64,000 bases of DNA from Flavobacterium resistens (GCF_900182645.1 NZ_FXTA01000005.1:124001-188000), one strand, 5' to 3'. Shown: positions 1 through 9,460, numbered from the stretch's first letter. The notes: generated by a model from the sequence alone, not told the origin. Numbers and translations are program-made.

Positions 1-1
1 A

Positions 2-1738
2 ATTCCTTCAAAATACGGAGGACGCGTTTCTTCTGTTTTGGATGTTACGCAACAAACCGGAGATTTTCAAAATTATAAAGTAAATGGTGGAGTTGGGATA
101 ATTTCTAGCCGCCTTTTGGTTCAAGGTCCGATACAGAAAGACAAAGGCTCTTTTATTGTTTCTGGCCGAACTTCGTATGCGCATTTATTTTTAAAATTGG
201 CCGACAATAAAAATTCGGCTATGTTTTATGATTTGAATGCTAAATTTAATTATCGCTTTAATGCTAATAATACAATCGCATTTTCTGGTTATTTCGGAAA
301 TGACGTTTTTGATATCAACGATCGTTTTTCCAGTAAATACGGAAATACAATGGGAATTTTAAGCTGGAAACATAAATTCTCAGATCGTTTAAATACGAAT
401 CTTTCTGCTTTTTATAGCGATTATAAATTCAATTTGGGACTTTCTTCAGAAAATTTTGAATGGGACAGCAACATCAAAAGTTACGGCTTGAAATACAATT
501 GGTTTTATCAGCAATCAGAAAAATTCAAAATCAACTACGGAATTGATGGTTTGTATTATAATTTTAATCCTGGAGTTGTACAGCCAACAAGTATTGATTC
601 GCAGTTTAATTATCAGCAATTGGACAAAAAATATGCTTTAGAAGCTTCAGCCTTTATTGATTTTGAAAATCAAATTACAGAAAAATTAAATTTCAGATAC
701 GGACTACGCTATAGCATGTTTTATCGTTTAGGTTCAGAGGAAATTAGTACTTATGAAAATGGTCAGGCTGTCGTTTTTAACCCGCTTTATAATATTTATC
801 AGGAAGGAACTCCAACGGGCACAATTTCTTATGGAAAAGGAAAAAAGATAAGCAGTTTCAACAATTTGGAACCTAGAGCCGCTTTGTCTTATGCTTTTAA
901 TGACAATACTTCGATTAAAGCAAGCTACAACAGAATGGCGCAATACATTCATATTTTATCAAATACGCAATCTCCGCTACCAATGAGTATTTGGACACCG
1001 AGCGGGCCTTTTACAAAACCGCAAATGCTGGATCAATATGCAATGGGTTATTTTAAAAATTTCAAAGACGGCGATTATTCTTTTGAAGGCGAACTATTTT
1101 ATAAAAATGTTCAAAACCGAATTGATTATATTGATGGAGCCGATGTTTTGGCCAACAACAATATTGAACAGGTTATCCTGAACGGAAAAGCCAGATCTTA
1201 CGGAATGGAATTGTTACTTAGAAAAAACACAGGCAATTTTACCGGATGGATTTCTTATACTTTATCACGCGCCGAACAAAAAACACCGGGAAGAACTCCT
1301 GAAGAACCGGGAATTGCAAACGGCGACTGGTATTTATCTGGATATGACAAATTGCATAATCTAAGCGTTGTTGGTAGTTATGAATTCAGTCCAAAATGGT
1401 CTTTTAATGGTAATTTCACTTTGCAATCAGGTCAGCCGGTAACGTATGCAAATGGTTATTATGAATTTGGCGGTATTCATGTTCCCAATTATTCTTTGAG
1501 AAACGAAAATAGGCTTCCTCTTTTCCATCACCTCGATGTTGCCGCAACTTATACGCCAAAACCAGAAAAAAAGAAAGGCTGGCAAAGCTATTGGGTATTT
1601 AGTATTTATAATATCTACAACCGAAAAAATGCGGCTTCAATGAATTTTACAACAAACGATGATACTGGACTTAATGAAACTCGAAGACTATCCATCTTCG
1701 GAATTGTTCCTGGAGTTTCTTATAATTTTAAATTTTAA
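2..1738 (+). CDS. TonB-dependent outer-membrane receptor, C-terminal part (5' end outside window)
   Basis: The reading frame is open from base 2, so the gene begins before the window. The first residues read IPSKYGGRVSSVLDV, a motif typical of the plug domain of Bacteroidota TonB receptors that carry an N-terminal carboxypeptidase-regulatory-like domain. What follows alternates aromatic and polar residues in the manner of beta-barrel strands and ends in Phe (NFKF), the usual terminal aromatic residue recognised by the BAM machinery. It would import a substrate across the outer membrane using TonB energy. The lipoprotein gene just 4 bases downstream (DUF4249) is its usual partner. The substrate cannot be read from this sequence. 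The first ATG-like start inside the window is not the true start. Confidence 0.9.
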   Translation: MPSKYGGRVSSVLDVTQQTGDFQNYKVNGGVGIISSRLLVQGPIQKDKGSFIVSGRTSYAHLFLKLADNKNSAMFYDLNAKFNYRFNANNTIAFSGYFGNDVFDINDRFSSKYGNTMGILSWKHKFSDRLNTNLSAFYSDYKFNLGLSSENFEWDSNIKSYGLKYNWFYQQSEKFKINYGIDGLYYNFNPGVVQPTSIDSQFNYQQLDKKYALEASAFIDFENQITEKLNFRYGLRYSMFYRLGSEEISTYENGQAVVFNPLYNIYQEGTPTGTISYGKGKKISSFNNLEPRAALSYAFNDNTSIKASYNRMAQYIHILSNTQSPLPMSIWTPSGPFTKPQMLDQYAMGYFKNFKDGDYSFEGELFYKNVQNRIDYIDGADVLANNNIEQVILNGKARSYGMELLLRKNTGNFTGWISYTLSRAEQKTPGRTPEEPGIANGDWYLSGYDKLHNLSVVGSYEFSPKWSFNGNFTLQSGQPVTYANGYYEFGGIHVPNYSLRNENRLPLFHHLDVAATYTPKPEKKKGWQSYWVFSIYNIYNRKNAASMNFTTNDDTGLNETRRLSIFGIVPGVSYNFKF

Positions 1739-1742
1739 TGCT

Positions 1743-2582
1743 ATGAATAAATTAAAAAAATATAACGTCATGAATAGAGCATTGGCATTTACAAGTCTGA
1801 TTTTGGTTCTGTTTTTCAGTTCTTGCGAAGATGTTGTAAATCTGGATTTAGAAACCGGTGAGACCCAAATTGTAATCGATGCTGAAATTGTCTGGAAAAA
1901 AGGAACTGCAGGAAATGAGCAAACGATAAAAATCAGCAAAACAGCTCCTTATTACAACGGTTCAACGCCAAAAGTATCAGGTGCGCAAGTAAGAGTTGAA
2001 AACGGTAACGGCGATGTTTTCACTTTTACAGAAACCGCAGCTGGAGTTTACAAATGCACTAATTTTGTTCCGGTCATCAACATGGATTATAAATTATTTG
2101 TTCAGGCTGAGGGACAAAGTTTTACTGCTGTAGAAAAACTAACTTCAGCAACACCAATCGATAAAGTGGAACAGAAAATCGTTCCTGATTTTGGCGGAAA
2201 AGATGTAATTGAAGTTACTTTTTATTACAAAGACCCCGCAGATCAAGTCAATTTTTATTTAACCGATTACCAAAGCGAGTTTCTAATATTTCCAGAATAC
2301 GAAATAACAAATGATGATTTTTACAATGGAAATGAAATCAGTACAAGATATTCGCATGAAGATATGAAGCCTGGAAATACTTTAAACATTTTACATCGCG
2401 GTATTTCTAAAAACTTTTTTAATTATATGAAGTTAATTTTAGACGCTTCAAACTCAAATCCGTTTCAGGTTCCGCCGGGAAATATTAGAGGAAATATTGT
2501 CAATACAAACAATGCTAATAACTACGCATTAGGTTATTTTAGACTTTGCGAAGCCGATGCTGTTTCTTATGTTGTGAAATAG
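1743..2582 (+). CDS. DUF4249 family lipoprotein, partner of the upstream receptor
   Basis: The N-terminus has a basic stretch, a hydrophobic core and the lipobox FFSSC, followed by EDVVNLDL, so it is a predicted lipoprotein. The body resembles the DUF4249 family: an early beta-rich segment with IVIDAEIVW and a C-terminal segment ending NNYALGYFRLCEAD. DUF4249 genes commonly follow TonB-dependent receptors in Flavobacteriia, and this one starts 4 bases after the receptor stop, so co-transcription is likely. The ATG at 1743 was chosen; the ATG at 1770 would give a shorter and equally good signal peptide. The protein is inferred to sit on the outer membrane as an accessory to the receptor, but its function is not established. 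Confidence 0.85.
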   Translation: MNKLKKYNVMNRALAFTSLILVLFFSSCEDVVNLDLETGETQIVIDAEIVWKKGTAGNEQTIKISKTAPYYNGSTPKVSGAQVRVENGNGDVFTFTETAAGVYKCTNFVPVINMDYKLFVQAEGQSFTAVEKLTSATPIDKVEQKIVPDFGGKDVIEVTFYYKDPADQVNFYLTDYQSEFLIFPEYEITNDDFYNGNEISTRYSHEDMKPGNTLNILHRGISKNFFNYMKLILDASNSNPFQVPPGNIRGNIVNTNNANNYALGYFRLCEADAVSYVVK

Positions 2583-2600
2583 ATTATTTTACAAAAAAAC

Positions 2601-2631
2601 AAAACCCTTAACTTTCATGTTAAGGGTTTTT
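2601..2631. terminator. Bidirectional hairpin terminator
   Basis: AAAACCCTTAAC and GTTAAGGGTTTT form a 12-bp stem with a 6-base loop and A/T flanks on both sides. It lies between the convergent DUF4249 and nucleosidase genes and would serve both. Confidence 0.8.
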
Positions 2632-2635
2632 ATAT

Positions 2636-3220
2636 TTAAATCAATCCTAAAATTTTTCCGTAAGCTATTGCTGCTTTATGAACCTGAATCGTCCAATCTT
2701 CTGCTGCATTATCATCGGCTCCGTCAGAAATATATTTAAGGCATAAAAACGGAATATCTTCTTTCATTGCAATCATCGCCAAAGCATAAGCTTCCATATC
2801 TACAACATTATAGGCATCGGAAGAATGTTCCATTTCGAAATTATCGCCAGTTCCACAAATTCCTTCCTGAAGATTGTCCATTAGCAAACCATATTCTAAA
2901 ACCGGAGGTAAACCCGATAATGGTGTTTCATATAATGCAAAACCCAAGCCTCGAACGTCCATGTCTCGTTGTACAAATTTGGTACAACAAATTACTTCTC
3001 CTTTTTGAAAGCTACTACTTCCTGCCGATCCTAAATTTATAATTATTGAAGGTCTTTTATTTTGAATTGCTTTTGATAATTCATAAGCCGCATTCACTTT
3101 TCCGATTCCAGTAAATACAACATTATTTTCTTTAAAAACTTCTGCTGCTTCAGATTCTAGAGCGAAACAGAATAATATATCTTCAACGGCAAAAGATTCC
3201 GTTTGGTTAATTTTTATCAT
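2636..3220 (-). CDS. Nucleosidase of the MTA/SAH nucleosidase (PNP/UDP phosphorylase) superfamily
   Basis: This 194-residue protein has the compact layout of 5'-methylthioadenosine/S-adenosylhomocysteine nucleosidase relatives. It has an N-terminal strand ending FALESEAAEVF, the glycine-rich segment TGIGKVNAAYEL, the phosphate/ribose region INLGSAGS, a VDMEAYALA segment whose Met-Glu binds the ribose hydroxyls in the family, and a late SDGAD segment that supplies the catalytic Asp. It would hydrolyse the N-glycosidic bond of an adenine nucleoside in the cytoplasm. It is slightly shorter than typical MTAN (about 230 residues), so the exact substrate (MTA, SAH or another such as futalosine) is uncertain. 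It has its own promoter at 3243-3271. Confidence 0.8.
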   Translation of the reverse strand: MIKINQTESFAVEDILFCFALESEAAEVFKENNVVFTGIGKVNAAYELSKAIQNKRPSIIINLGSAGSSSFQKGEVICCTKFVQRDMDVRGLGFALYETPLSGLPPVLEYGLLMDNLQEGICGTGDNFEMEHSSDAYNVVDMEAYALAMIAMKEDIPFLCLKYISDGADDNAAEDWTIQVHKAAIAYGKILGLI

Positions 3221-3242
3221 GAGAGATTTTAATTTCAGGTCG

Positions 3243-3271
3243 CAAAAATACGCTTAAAATTGTTTTTACAA
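3243..3271 (-). promoter_or_regulatory. Bacteroidota-type promoter of the nucleosidase gene
   Basis: On the minus strand a TTG (complement of 3269-3271) is followed after 18 bases by TATTTTTG (complement of 3243-3250). This fits the TTG/TANNTTTG consensus recognised by the Bacteroidota primary sigma factor, and it lies 22 bases upstream of the start codon. Confidence 0.65.
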
Positions 3272-3286
3272 GAAGAATTATTTATG

Positions 3287-3916
3287 TCACAAAATCAATT
3301 CTTCAAAAATTGGATCCTGCAAAAGTGCTGCCGAAAGCGATTCCATTGAATGTTTGGAAGCATGTACTTGCCATTCTAAAGTTATATGATCCAGATTACG
3401 ACGCTGAATAACAAGCTTTGATTGCACCTTAAAATCTGAAAATAATTCTTTACATCTTTTGTAACCATCATCTGTACGCTTAAATGTAATACGGAGCACT
3501 TTATGTTCATTGCTGATATCAATTTTATCCTGAAGAAATGTAAGAAGCGTTAAAATCAAAAGAATCATCAATGCAGCACAGGCCGAAGCAAAATAATAAC
3601 CCGCTCCTACTCCCATGCTCACAGCAGCAACTGACCAAATTGTTGCCGCAGTTGTAATCCCGCTAACATGACTATCTGACCTGAAAATTACTCCAGCACA
3701 TAAAAATCCTAAACCAGTTACTATGTTTGAAGCAATTCTGTCTGCGTTTCCAGGTCCGCCAATCCATTGAGACATAAATGTAAAGAAACAAGCGCCCACA
3801 GAAATCATTATCGTGGTTCGAAGACCTGCCGCTTTTCCTCTATATTCCCTTTCAGCGCCAATTAAAGCTCCCCAAAATGCTGCTAAAAGCAATCTTATGA
3901 CAATTTCTACTTCCAT
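3287..3916 (-). CDS. MgtC/SapB family inner-membrane protein
   Basis: The N-terminal 135 residues hold four to five hydrophobic segments with the MgtC signature: LLAAFWGALIGAEREYRGK, then AAGLRTTIMISVGACFF, and a conserved GAGVIF-like stretch read here as GFLCAGVIFR. The soluble C-terminal 75 residues have an ACT-like alternation of strands and helices. Family members bind the membrane ATP synthase or influence Mg2+ homeostasis and survival under low magnesium, but the role in Flavobacterium is unknown. The gene is transcribed singly, between the nucleosidase and the GH2 gene. Length (209 residues) is normal. Confidence 0.88.
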   Translation of the reverse strand: MEVEIVIRLLLAAFWGALIGAEREYRGKAAGLRTTIMISVGACFFTFMSQWIGGPGNADRIASNIVTGLGFLCAGVIFRSDSHVSGITTAATIWSVAAVSMGVGAGYYFASACAALMILLILTLLTFLQDKIDISNEHKVLRITFKRTDDGYKRCKELFSDFKVQSKLVIQRRNLDHITLEWQVHASKHSMESLSAALLQDPIFEELIL

Positions 3917-3957
3917 TTAAGTCTTTTATTTTTCAAGTTAAAATTACGCAAAAAACA

Positions 3958-3994
3958 CAAAACCTTCAAAATCAAAATGACTTTGAAGGTTTTT
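3958..3994 (-). terminator. Hairpin terminator of the GH2 gene
   Basis: ACCTTCAAA and TTTGAAGGT form a 9-bp stem, extended by A/T pairs, starting about 20 bases after the minus-strand GH2 stop. On that strand the stem is followed by TTTTG and a T-rich run. Confidence 0.7.
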
Positions 3995-4013
3995 AACTTT
4001 TTAGAAAATGTTC

Positions 4014-5834
4014 TTAATTATTCTTGTATTCTTTTTCCTTTTGGGCATACCAATCTTTCATGACATAAAAAGCTTTCTTTTTTATTCCGTTGCTTGAAAT
4101 TAAACCTTTTCGATTAAAGAAATCCTGAATGTTTGGCAATTGTCTTCTTGGTGATCTGAAATCAACTAAAATCCAAGGCGATACTCCTGCTAAACCTTCA
4201 ATACGATTGAACATTTGCGTATTCTGAATATATAATTCTTCCTGATATTCTTCGTTCCAACGCTCTTTCTTGTCACCATGCAAACCTTGCAAAGCTTCAC
4301 CTCCAAATTCACTCACAATAACGGGTTTGTTATACGGAATTACCCATTGCATGTCTTTGCAGGATTCATTTGTTCCTCGGTACCAGCCTAAATATTGGTT
4401 GAAACTTACAATATCAACATATTCGTTCATATTATCCTGAAGTGTATTGATATTGTTTGGACTTTTGGTTACTTCCATCGCCATACTGATTAATCGGGAA
4501 TTGTCTTGTGTACGCGCATACTTTGCCAATTTACTTAAAAAAACATCTCTGTCATCGCCATGAGGAGTTTCGTTTGCGATAGACCAAATTACGATTCCGC
4601 AACGATTTTTATCTCTGTAAATCATATCATGCAATTGATGTTCGGCATTTGCATAAGTAGCTGGATTTGTCCATGAAATCGTCCAGTAAACCGGAACTTC
4701 TGACCAAATCATCAATCCCATTTTTTCGGCTTCTTTTACCATATTTTCATTGTGCGGATAATGTGCCAAACGAACATAATTGCAACCTAATTCTTTTGCC
4801 CATGTCAACAAAGTATGAGCATCTTCTGTAGACCAGGCCCTTCCAGACCTAAACGGCGCTTCTTCATGAATACTGATTCCTCGCAAAAAGACTTTTTTAC
4901 CGTTTAACAAAATTTCTTTTCCTTTTGTTTCAATAGTTCTAAAGCCAATTTTATCCGCAATATTTTCATCCGCTTTGCTGATAGTTACATCATATAATTT
5001 TGGATTTTCAGGAGTCCATAAAACCGGATTTGCTTTTAATTCAAAATAAGCTATTCCTTTGGCATCAGTTTTCACCTCTTTTTTGATTTTCAATTCAGGA
5101 ATAGAAATAACAGCAGATTGATTTGCAGTTTCGCTATTCAACTTTACCCAACCCGAAATTTTTCCTTTTTCTTTTTTATCTAACTGGATCAAATAATCTT
5201 CGATATAAGTATTTGGAACTAGGGCTAAATTCACGTCTCTTGTAATTCCGCCATAATTCCACCAATCCATATTTACTGTTGGAACATTATCTTTATGACG
5301 TTTATTATCGACTTTAACAACAACGAAATTATTTCCGTCAACCAATAAATTTGTCACATCAAAATTAAAAGGCGTATAACCGCCAATGTGTGTTCCGGCC
5401 AATTTTCCGTTTACATAAACTTTCGCATCATAGTTAACCGCTCCAAAGTGAAGAATTCCTTTTGTCTGTGAAGTCTTTTTATAATTAAAGTCTTTTTGAA
5501 ACCAAACCGTTCCTTCATAAAAAAATAATCGTTCGTCTTTCGAATTCCAGTCTGACGGAATATCCATAACTGCGGAAGTTGCAAAATTATATTCTGACAA
5601 TTCTGAAGTATTGAACTTTTTGTTTTCAAAAAATCCATTGTCTTTTAAAGGCATCAAACGATAATCATAATATCCATTTTCAAGCGGATCTACGATGTAA
5701 TGCCATTTTCCGTTTAAATTAATATTATTTCTTGCCGAAATATTAGACAACAATGGTACTTCCTGCGCTATTGTTTTTCCAATAAACAAAAAAGCAAAAC
5801 ACAGCATTATAATTTTTCTCATAAGTAAAAACAT
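4014..5834 (-). CDS. Secreted glycoside hydrolase family 2, probable beta-glucuronidase
   Basis: The protein of 606 residues starts with a signal peptide ending TIAQ at about residue 24. It continues with the GH2 jelly-roll (residues 35-205), an immunoglobulin-like domain (206-300) and a TIM barrel (300-600). Catalytic residues are visible as the acid/base Glu422 (WSIANE) and the nucleophile Glu509 (VIVSEFGGEALQGLHG). Asn574 and Lys576 in FFNRKG match the N-x-K motif that reads the glucuronate carboxylate in E. coli UidA (N566/K568). The spacing to the catalytic residues is also like UidA, so beta-glucuronidase is favoured over beta-galactosidase. The start could instead be the second Met at 5822. 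It is exported, so it would act on oligosaccharides in the periplasm or outside. No SusCD pair is adjacent. Confidence 0.88.
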   Translation of the reverse strand: MFLLMRKIIMLCFAFLFIGKTIAQEVPLLSNISARNNINLNGKWHYIVDPLENGYYDYRLMPLKDNGFFENKKFNTSELSEYNFATSAVMDIPSDWNSKDERLFFYEGTVWFQKDFNYKKTSQTKGILHFGAVNYDAKVYVNGKLAGTHIGGYTPFNFDVTNLLVDGNNFVVVKVDNKRHKDNVPTVNMDWWNYGGITRDVNLALVPNTYIEDYLIQLDKKEKGKISGWVKLNSETANQSAVISIPELKIKKEVKTDAKGIAYFELKANPVLWTPENPKLYDVTISKADENIADKIGFRTIETKGKEILLNGKKVFLRGISIHEEAPFRSGRAWSTEDAHTLLTWAKELGCNYVRLAHYPHNENMVKEAEKMGLMIWSEVPVYWTISWTNPATYANAEHQLHDMIYRDKNRCGIVIWSIANETPHGDDRDVFLSKLAKYARTQDNSRLISMAMEVTKSPNNINTLQDNMNEYVDIVSFNQYLGWYRGTNESCKDMQWVIPYNKPVIVSEFGGEALQGLHGDKKERWNEEYQEELYIQNTQMFNRIEGLAGVSPWILVDFRSPRRQLPNIQDFFNRKGLISSNGIKKKAFYVMKDWYAQKEKEYKNN

Positions 5835-6299
5835 TTATTTTTTTCGAAATTCTTAACTGCTAAAGTTAAATTTTTATCACAAAAATTAGGGTTACAAAAG
5901 TTCAGATTTTTTTCAAAACACCCCATCAAATACTTATCAATTATACGCTAAAAACTGCCTTTTAATGCATTTTGAGCTCGATATTATTAATTTTCATAAA
6001 AAACTAATGATTCTAAAAGTTTGCTTTTCCTTATAAAACTGAAATTTTACTTTTTATCTTTTTTTTAAAGCACCTTTTCTATATTATTTACCCTAAATGT
6101 TTAAACGCAAATGCAAAATTTTTAATAATAAAGTTTTTTTTCGTTTGCAAAATCACTAACTTGTTTATGCTTAAGAACATGACACAATAAATTTCTTGTT
6201 TACGCGCTTGTATTCTATATTTCTAATAGCAAATTAAAATTTCCCCCAAATAATTTTACTGAAGGCACTTATTTTATTGTAATTAAAAAAAATAAAACT
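5835..6299. other. A/T-rich divergent intergenic region
   Basis: This gap of 465 bases separates the divergent GH2 and GH130 genes and must hold both promoters. It is strongly A/T-rich with many poly-T and poly-A runs. I saw no exact TANNTTTG element with a well-spaced TTG, no open frame of useful length and no clear operator palindrome. Confidence 0.5.
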
Positions 6300-7766
6300 A
6301 TGCGAGTATCCGTTGTCCGAAAAAACATAAAATTTACCCCAGATTCTAGAAGAGTTGTTGCCCGATATTTTATGAACGGCGACGAGCGAACCCAGCAGAT
6401 GGTAATTCGGATAATGACACTTGACGAAAAACAAGTTTATGAAACACTCGAGCAGACGCTTCGTGAATTTGCGAGAAGGCACCGAAATATTTCGGCCATA
6501 TTTTTTAGACACTGCGAACTAATAAAACCGCAGATTGAAGCCATGCAAATTGACTACGAAGCATTGTCACTCAACAGAAAAATGCTCATAGGATCATATT
6601 GCACTATGGAATATGCAATCGAATCTGCTGCCATTTTCAATCCTTCAATTATAGAAGATTTTGATCAGTCTGGACTTGAAATTGGCGAAAAACGAGTTAT
6701 TATTTCGTTTAGAGCAACAGGAGAAGGACATATTTCTTCTATTGTTTTTAGAAGAGGAATTCTTGACAAAGACAATAATTTACAGATAATGAAAATTGGC
6801 AATCAAATTGATAAAGCCGAAATTGAACATAAAACGTTATTGAATAAAGAACGATTTCTGACAAAATTGTCTGAAATGCATACTTCAAACAAATACATCG
6901 ACCAAATTATGCAGGATTTGCCAGATGCATTTGAGTTTGTTATTTTAAAAAACATGGTTAATACCGCTTTAAGTGATCCTTCGATTCGTCAGGAAAGAAG
7001 AACTGCATTAGAGGAAATAATCTGGCTTGCCAATTCTTTTTATGACGTTCAATTTAGTCACGATTCAGATATTACAGAACGTGTTATTTTTCCAATTTCT
7101 GATTCTGAAAGCCGAGGCATAGAAGATGCGCGTTTTGTACGTTTCACAGATGATGATGGTTCTTCTCGTGTTATGGCAACATATACCGCATACAACGGAC
7201 ATGCGATTTTGCCAAAACTGATTTTGACTGAAGACTTTTATAGTTTTAGGGTATTGCCTTTACATGGCGACGGCGCGCAGAATAAAAATCTGGCACTATT
7301 TCCTAAAAAAATAAAAGGCAAATATGCGATGCTTGCCCGAATTGACGGCGTCAACAATTACCTCATGTACTCCGAAAGAGCAACGCAATGGAACAATCCG
7401 ATCCTTTTGCAGGAACCAAAATACACTTGGGAATTTACACAAATTGGAAACTGCGGATCACCACTATGGACCGAAGAAGGCTGGCTTGTAATTACGCATG
7501 GCGTTGGAACAATGAGACGTTATTGTATCGGAGCTTCACTTTTTGATTTAGATGATCCTTCAAAAGAAATTGGAAGACTCCGGGAACCATTACTTGCGCC
7601 ATTGGAAGATGAACGAGAAGGCTATGTTCCAAATGTAGTTTATTCCTGTGGTTCTATTATTCATAACAACAGTCTCATTTTGCCATATGCCGTTTCTGAT
7701 TATTCTTCAACTTATGCAGTAGTTGATTTAACGGAATTGCTCGGGGCTTTGAAATATGGTCAATAA
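6300..7766 (+). CDS. Glycoside hydrolase family 130 enzyme (mannoside phosphorylase or hydrolase)
   Basis: This 488-residue cytoplasmic protein has no signal peptide. From about residue 85 it shows the five-bladed propeller sequence pattern of GH130: FNPSIIED, GIEDARFVRF (273-282, with Asp276 at the position of the family's catalytic Asp), MATYTAYNG, the NLALFPKKIKGKYAML blade, and late GYVPNVVYSCG. About 85 N-terminal residues precede the propeller, as in the long GH130 subgroup. Characterised relatives are phosphorylases of beta-1,4- or beta-1,2-mannosides, and a few are hydrolases. The sequence alone does not decide which, although the lack of export favours an intracellular phosphorylase. 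It is divergent from the GH2 gene. The start is the ATG preceded by an A-rich leader. Confidence 0.85.
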   Translation: MRVSVVRKNIKFTPDSRRVVARYFMNGDERTQQMVIRIMTLDEKQVYETLEQTLREFARRHRNISAIFFRHCELIKPQIEAMQIDYEALSLNRKMLIGSYCTMEYAIESAAIFNPSIIEDFDQSGLEIGEKRVIISFRATGEGHISSIVFRRGILDKDNNLQIMKIGNQIDKAEIEHKTLLNKERFLTKLSEMHTSNKYIDQIMQDLPDAFEFVILKNMVNTALSDPSIRQERRTALEEIIWLANSFYDVQFSHDSDITERVIFPISDSESRGIEDARFVRFTDDDGSSRVMATYTAYNGHAILPKLILTEDFYSFRVLPLHGDGAQNKNLALFPKKIKGKYAMLARIDGVNNYLMYSERATQWNNPILLQEPKYTWEFTQIGNCGSPLWTEEGWLVITHGVGTMRRYCIGASLFDLDDPSKEIGRLREPLLAPLEDEREGYVPNVVYSCGSIIHNNSLILPYAVSDYSSTYAVVDLTELLGALKYGQ

Positions 7767-7856
7767 ATAGCTAAACATTAAGTTTCCTAAACTTTAATCA
7801 AATCAAAAATCCACGTTAAAATCTCAATGTAATAACAGTTTTTCCGTCTAAAAAAA

Positions 7857-7864
7857 TACTTTTG
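7857..7864 (+). promoter_or_regulatory. Possible -7 element upstream of the 187-residue protein
   Basis: TACTTTTG matches TANNTTTG and lies 47 bases before the ATG at 7912. No TTG is found at the expected -33 distance, so support is weak. Confidence 0.35.
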
Positions 7865-7911
7865 TCAAAAACCACATTTCTATTTTTAAAAGAAGCAAAA
7901 AAGACATTAGT

Positions 7912-8475
7912 ATGGAAAACGAAAAATTTATTTTTTGCCTCGAAGGAGTTCCTGATGTCGATGAGACTACAACTACCGACGTGGTTAAAAATCTGGAAGA
8001 AATTGCTATTGACCAAGGTATTTCCAGTATTCATAAAACCTGTGATACTATTGAAGGTTTAGAGGAAAGTTTGAATACACTTTTGTATGACGATCATAAT
8101 TTTAAGGATTATGAAATCATTTATTTGGTTATGCCTGGGCAGGAAAATAACATTTGCCTTCATGATTATTATTACAGCATCGAAGAAATAGCCGAACTTT
8201 TTGAAGGAAAAATGAAAGGGAAAATTATTCATTTTGCCAATAAAAAGCGATTAGACCTCAACGACGATGAAGCACAATATTTTCTTGACATTACCGGAGC
8301 ACGCGCTATTTCAGGCTACGGATCTTCTTATAATAAAATAGCCAGTTACAGTACAATCGATAAAGCTTTTTTCAGTCTATATCAAGAAAATGATGACCTT
8401 ACTGAAGTTGTCGAAGAATTGTACCAAAAACATTATGCACTTTGCAAATTGCTTGATTTTAGATTGTATTATTAA
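7912..8475 (+). CDS. Conserved-type hypothetical protein, 187 residues
   Basis: The protein is acidic and soluble and has no signal peptide or membrane segment. It begins with a beta strand (KFIFCLEGVPD), a helix rich in Glu, a second strand (YEIIYLVMPGQ) and a later KGKIIHFANKK strand, which suggests an alpha/beta fold with alternating strands and helices. The segment DITGARAISGYGSSYN looks like a conserved loop. It resembles small Bacteroidota proteins of unknown function (possibly DUF6642), but I am not certain of this. The AraC-type regulator starts 2 bases after its stop, so the two are probably co-transcribed and functionally linked. A competing short frame at 7862-8062 is a shadow. Confidence 0.7.
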   Translation: MENEKFIFCLEGVPDVDETTTTDVVKNLEEIAIDQGISSIHKTCDTIEGLEESLNTLLYDDHNFKDYEIIYLVMPGQENNICLHDYYYSIEEIAELFEGKMKGKIIHFANKKRLDLNDDEAQYFLDITGARAISGYGSSYNKIASYSTIDKAFFSLYQENDDLTEVVEELYQKHYALCKLLDFRLYY

Positions 8476-8477
8476 AA

Positions 8478-9398
8478 ATGAAATCAAGGTCAATTGAAAA
8501 AATAAAAACGTATGAAGCAAAAGGATTTCGGGAAAAATTTCTCGGAGAAGACAATCCGATGCATTTGCTTTTCAAATCCAATTCGGATCACTTTTTTTGT
8601 TTAAAAACAGAAGAAATGATGCGATTACAATATCCTGTTCCGCCTTCAAAACACAGTTGTCACACTTTGATTTTTGTAGAATCTGGAAGCCATAAAATGC
8701 GAGTGGGATATGAAGATTATGAAACCATAGCAAATGAGATCATCGTAGTTCCCGCCGAACAAATTTTTTCGATACGAAATATTGACAACACACATCATGG
8801 TTTTATCTGTCAATTTCATCCCGATATTTTGATTGGAAAATTTGGAAGTCGGGAAATGCTCAATGATTTTGACTTTTTAAAAATCTCAGGAAATCCAAAA
8901 ACAAAATTATCTTCTGAAGATATTCCTTTAATTACAACCATTTTTAATCGGCTACAAAAAGAATATACCGATACGAAATATGCGGATTTGAATATTGTTC
9001 AAACCTATTTGATTGCCTTGTTTTATGAAATGAATAAAAACTCGGTTAAATCTTCTAAACCTATTTCGGCTGCAGAAATCATCACTAATAAATTCAAAGA
9101 ATTAATTCATCTTCATATAAAAACACAGCATCAGGTCAATCATTATGCTTCATTGCTTAACGTTACTCCCAATCATTTGAACAAATGCGTAAAAACAGTA
9201 ACCGGAAAATCTGCAGTGAAATGGATTGATGAGAACATATTACTGGAAGCCAAATATTTACTCTTTCAAACTACACTTTCTATTAACGAAATTGCAGCAC
9301 AGGTTGGTCATGAAGATCAGTCATATTTTAGCCGATTTTTCAAAAAACACGAAGGAATTTCTCCAATTCAATATCGAAAAATGATTGATAAGTCCTAA
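8478..9398 (+). CDS. AraC-family transcriptional regulator
   Basis: The protein has 306 residues. The first 190 or so form a cupin-like sensory part, with a strand pattern around SCHTLIFVESGSHKMRVG and PAEQIFSIRN. The last 100 residues hold the paired helix-turn-helix: HQVNHYASLLNVTPNHLNKC as the first HTH and LSINEIAAQVGHEDQSYFSR as the second, closing with the usual FKKHEGISPIQYRK. It lies 2 bases downstream of the unknown 187-residue gene and shares its orientation with the GH130 gene, so it may control these. The ligand is unknown. Confidence 0.88.
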   Translation: MKSRSIEKIKTYEAKGFREKFLGEDNPMHLLFKSNSDHFFCLKTEEMMRLQYPVPPSKHSCHTLIFVESGSHKMRVGYEDYETIANEIIVVPAEQIFSIRNIDNTHHGFICQFHPDILIGKFGSREMLNDFDFLKISGNPKTKLSSEDIPLITTIFNRLQKEYTDTKYADLNIVQTYLIALFYEMNKNSVKSSKPISAAEIITNKFKELIHLHIKTQHQVNHYASLLNVTPNHLNKCVKTVTGKSAVKWIDENILLEAKYLLFQTTLSINEIAAQVGHEDQSYFSRFFKKHEGISPIQYRKMIDKS

Positions 9399-9460
9399 TT
9401 ATTGATTATACAATCCTAGCAATTACTAAGACATTTTTCAGAAATTTGCCCGTTCAAAAA

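Noticed and set aside
1659..1742. Longer N-terminus for the DUF4249 protein overlapping the receptor gene
   Set aside because: The extension overlaps 80 bases of barrel-coding sequence and would hide the signal peptide.
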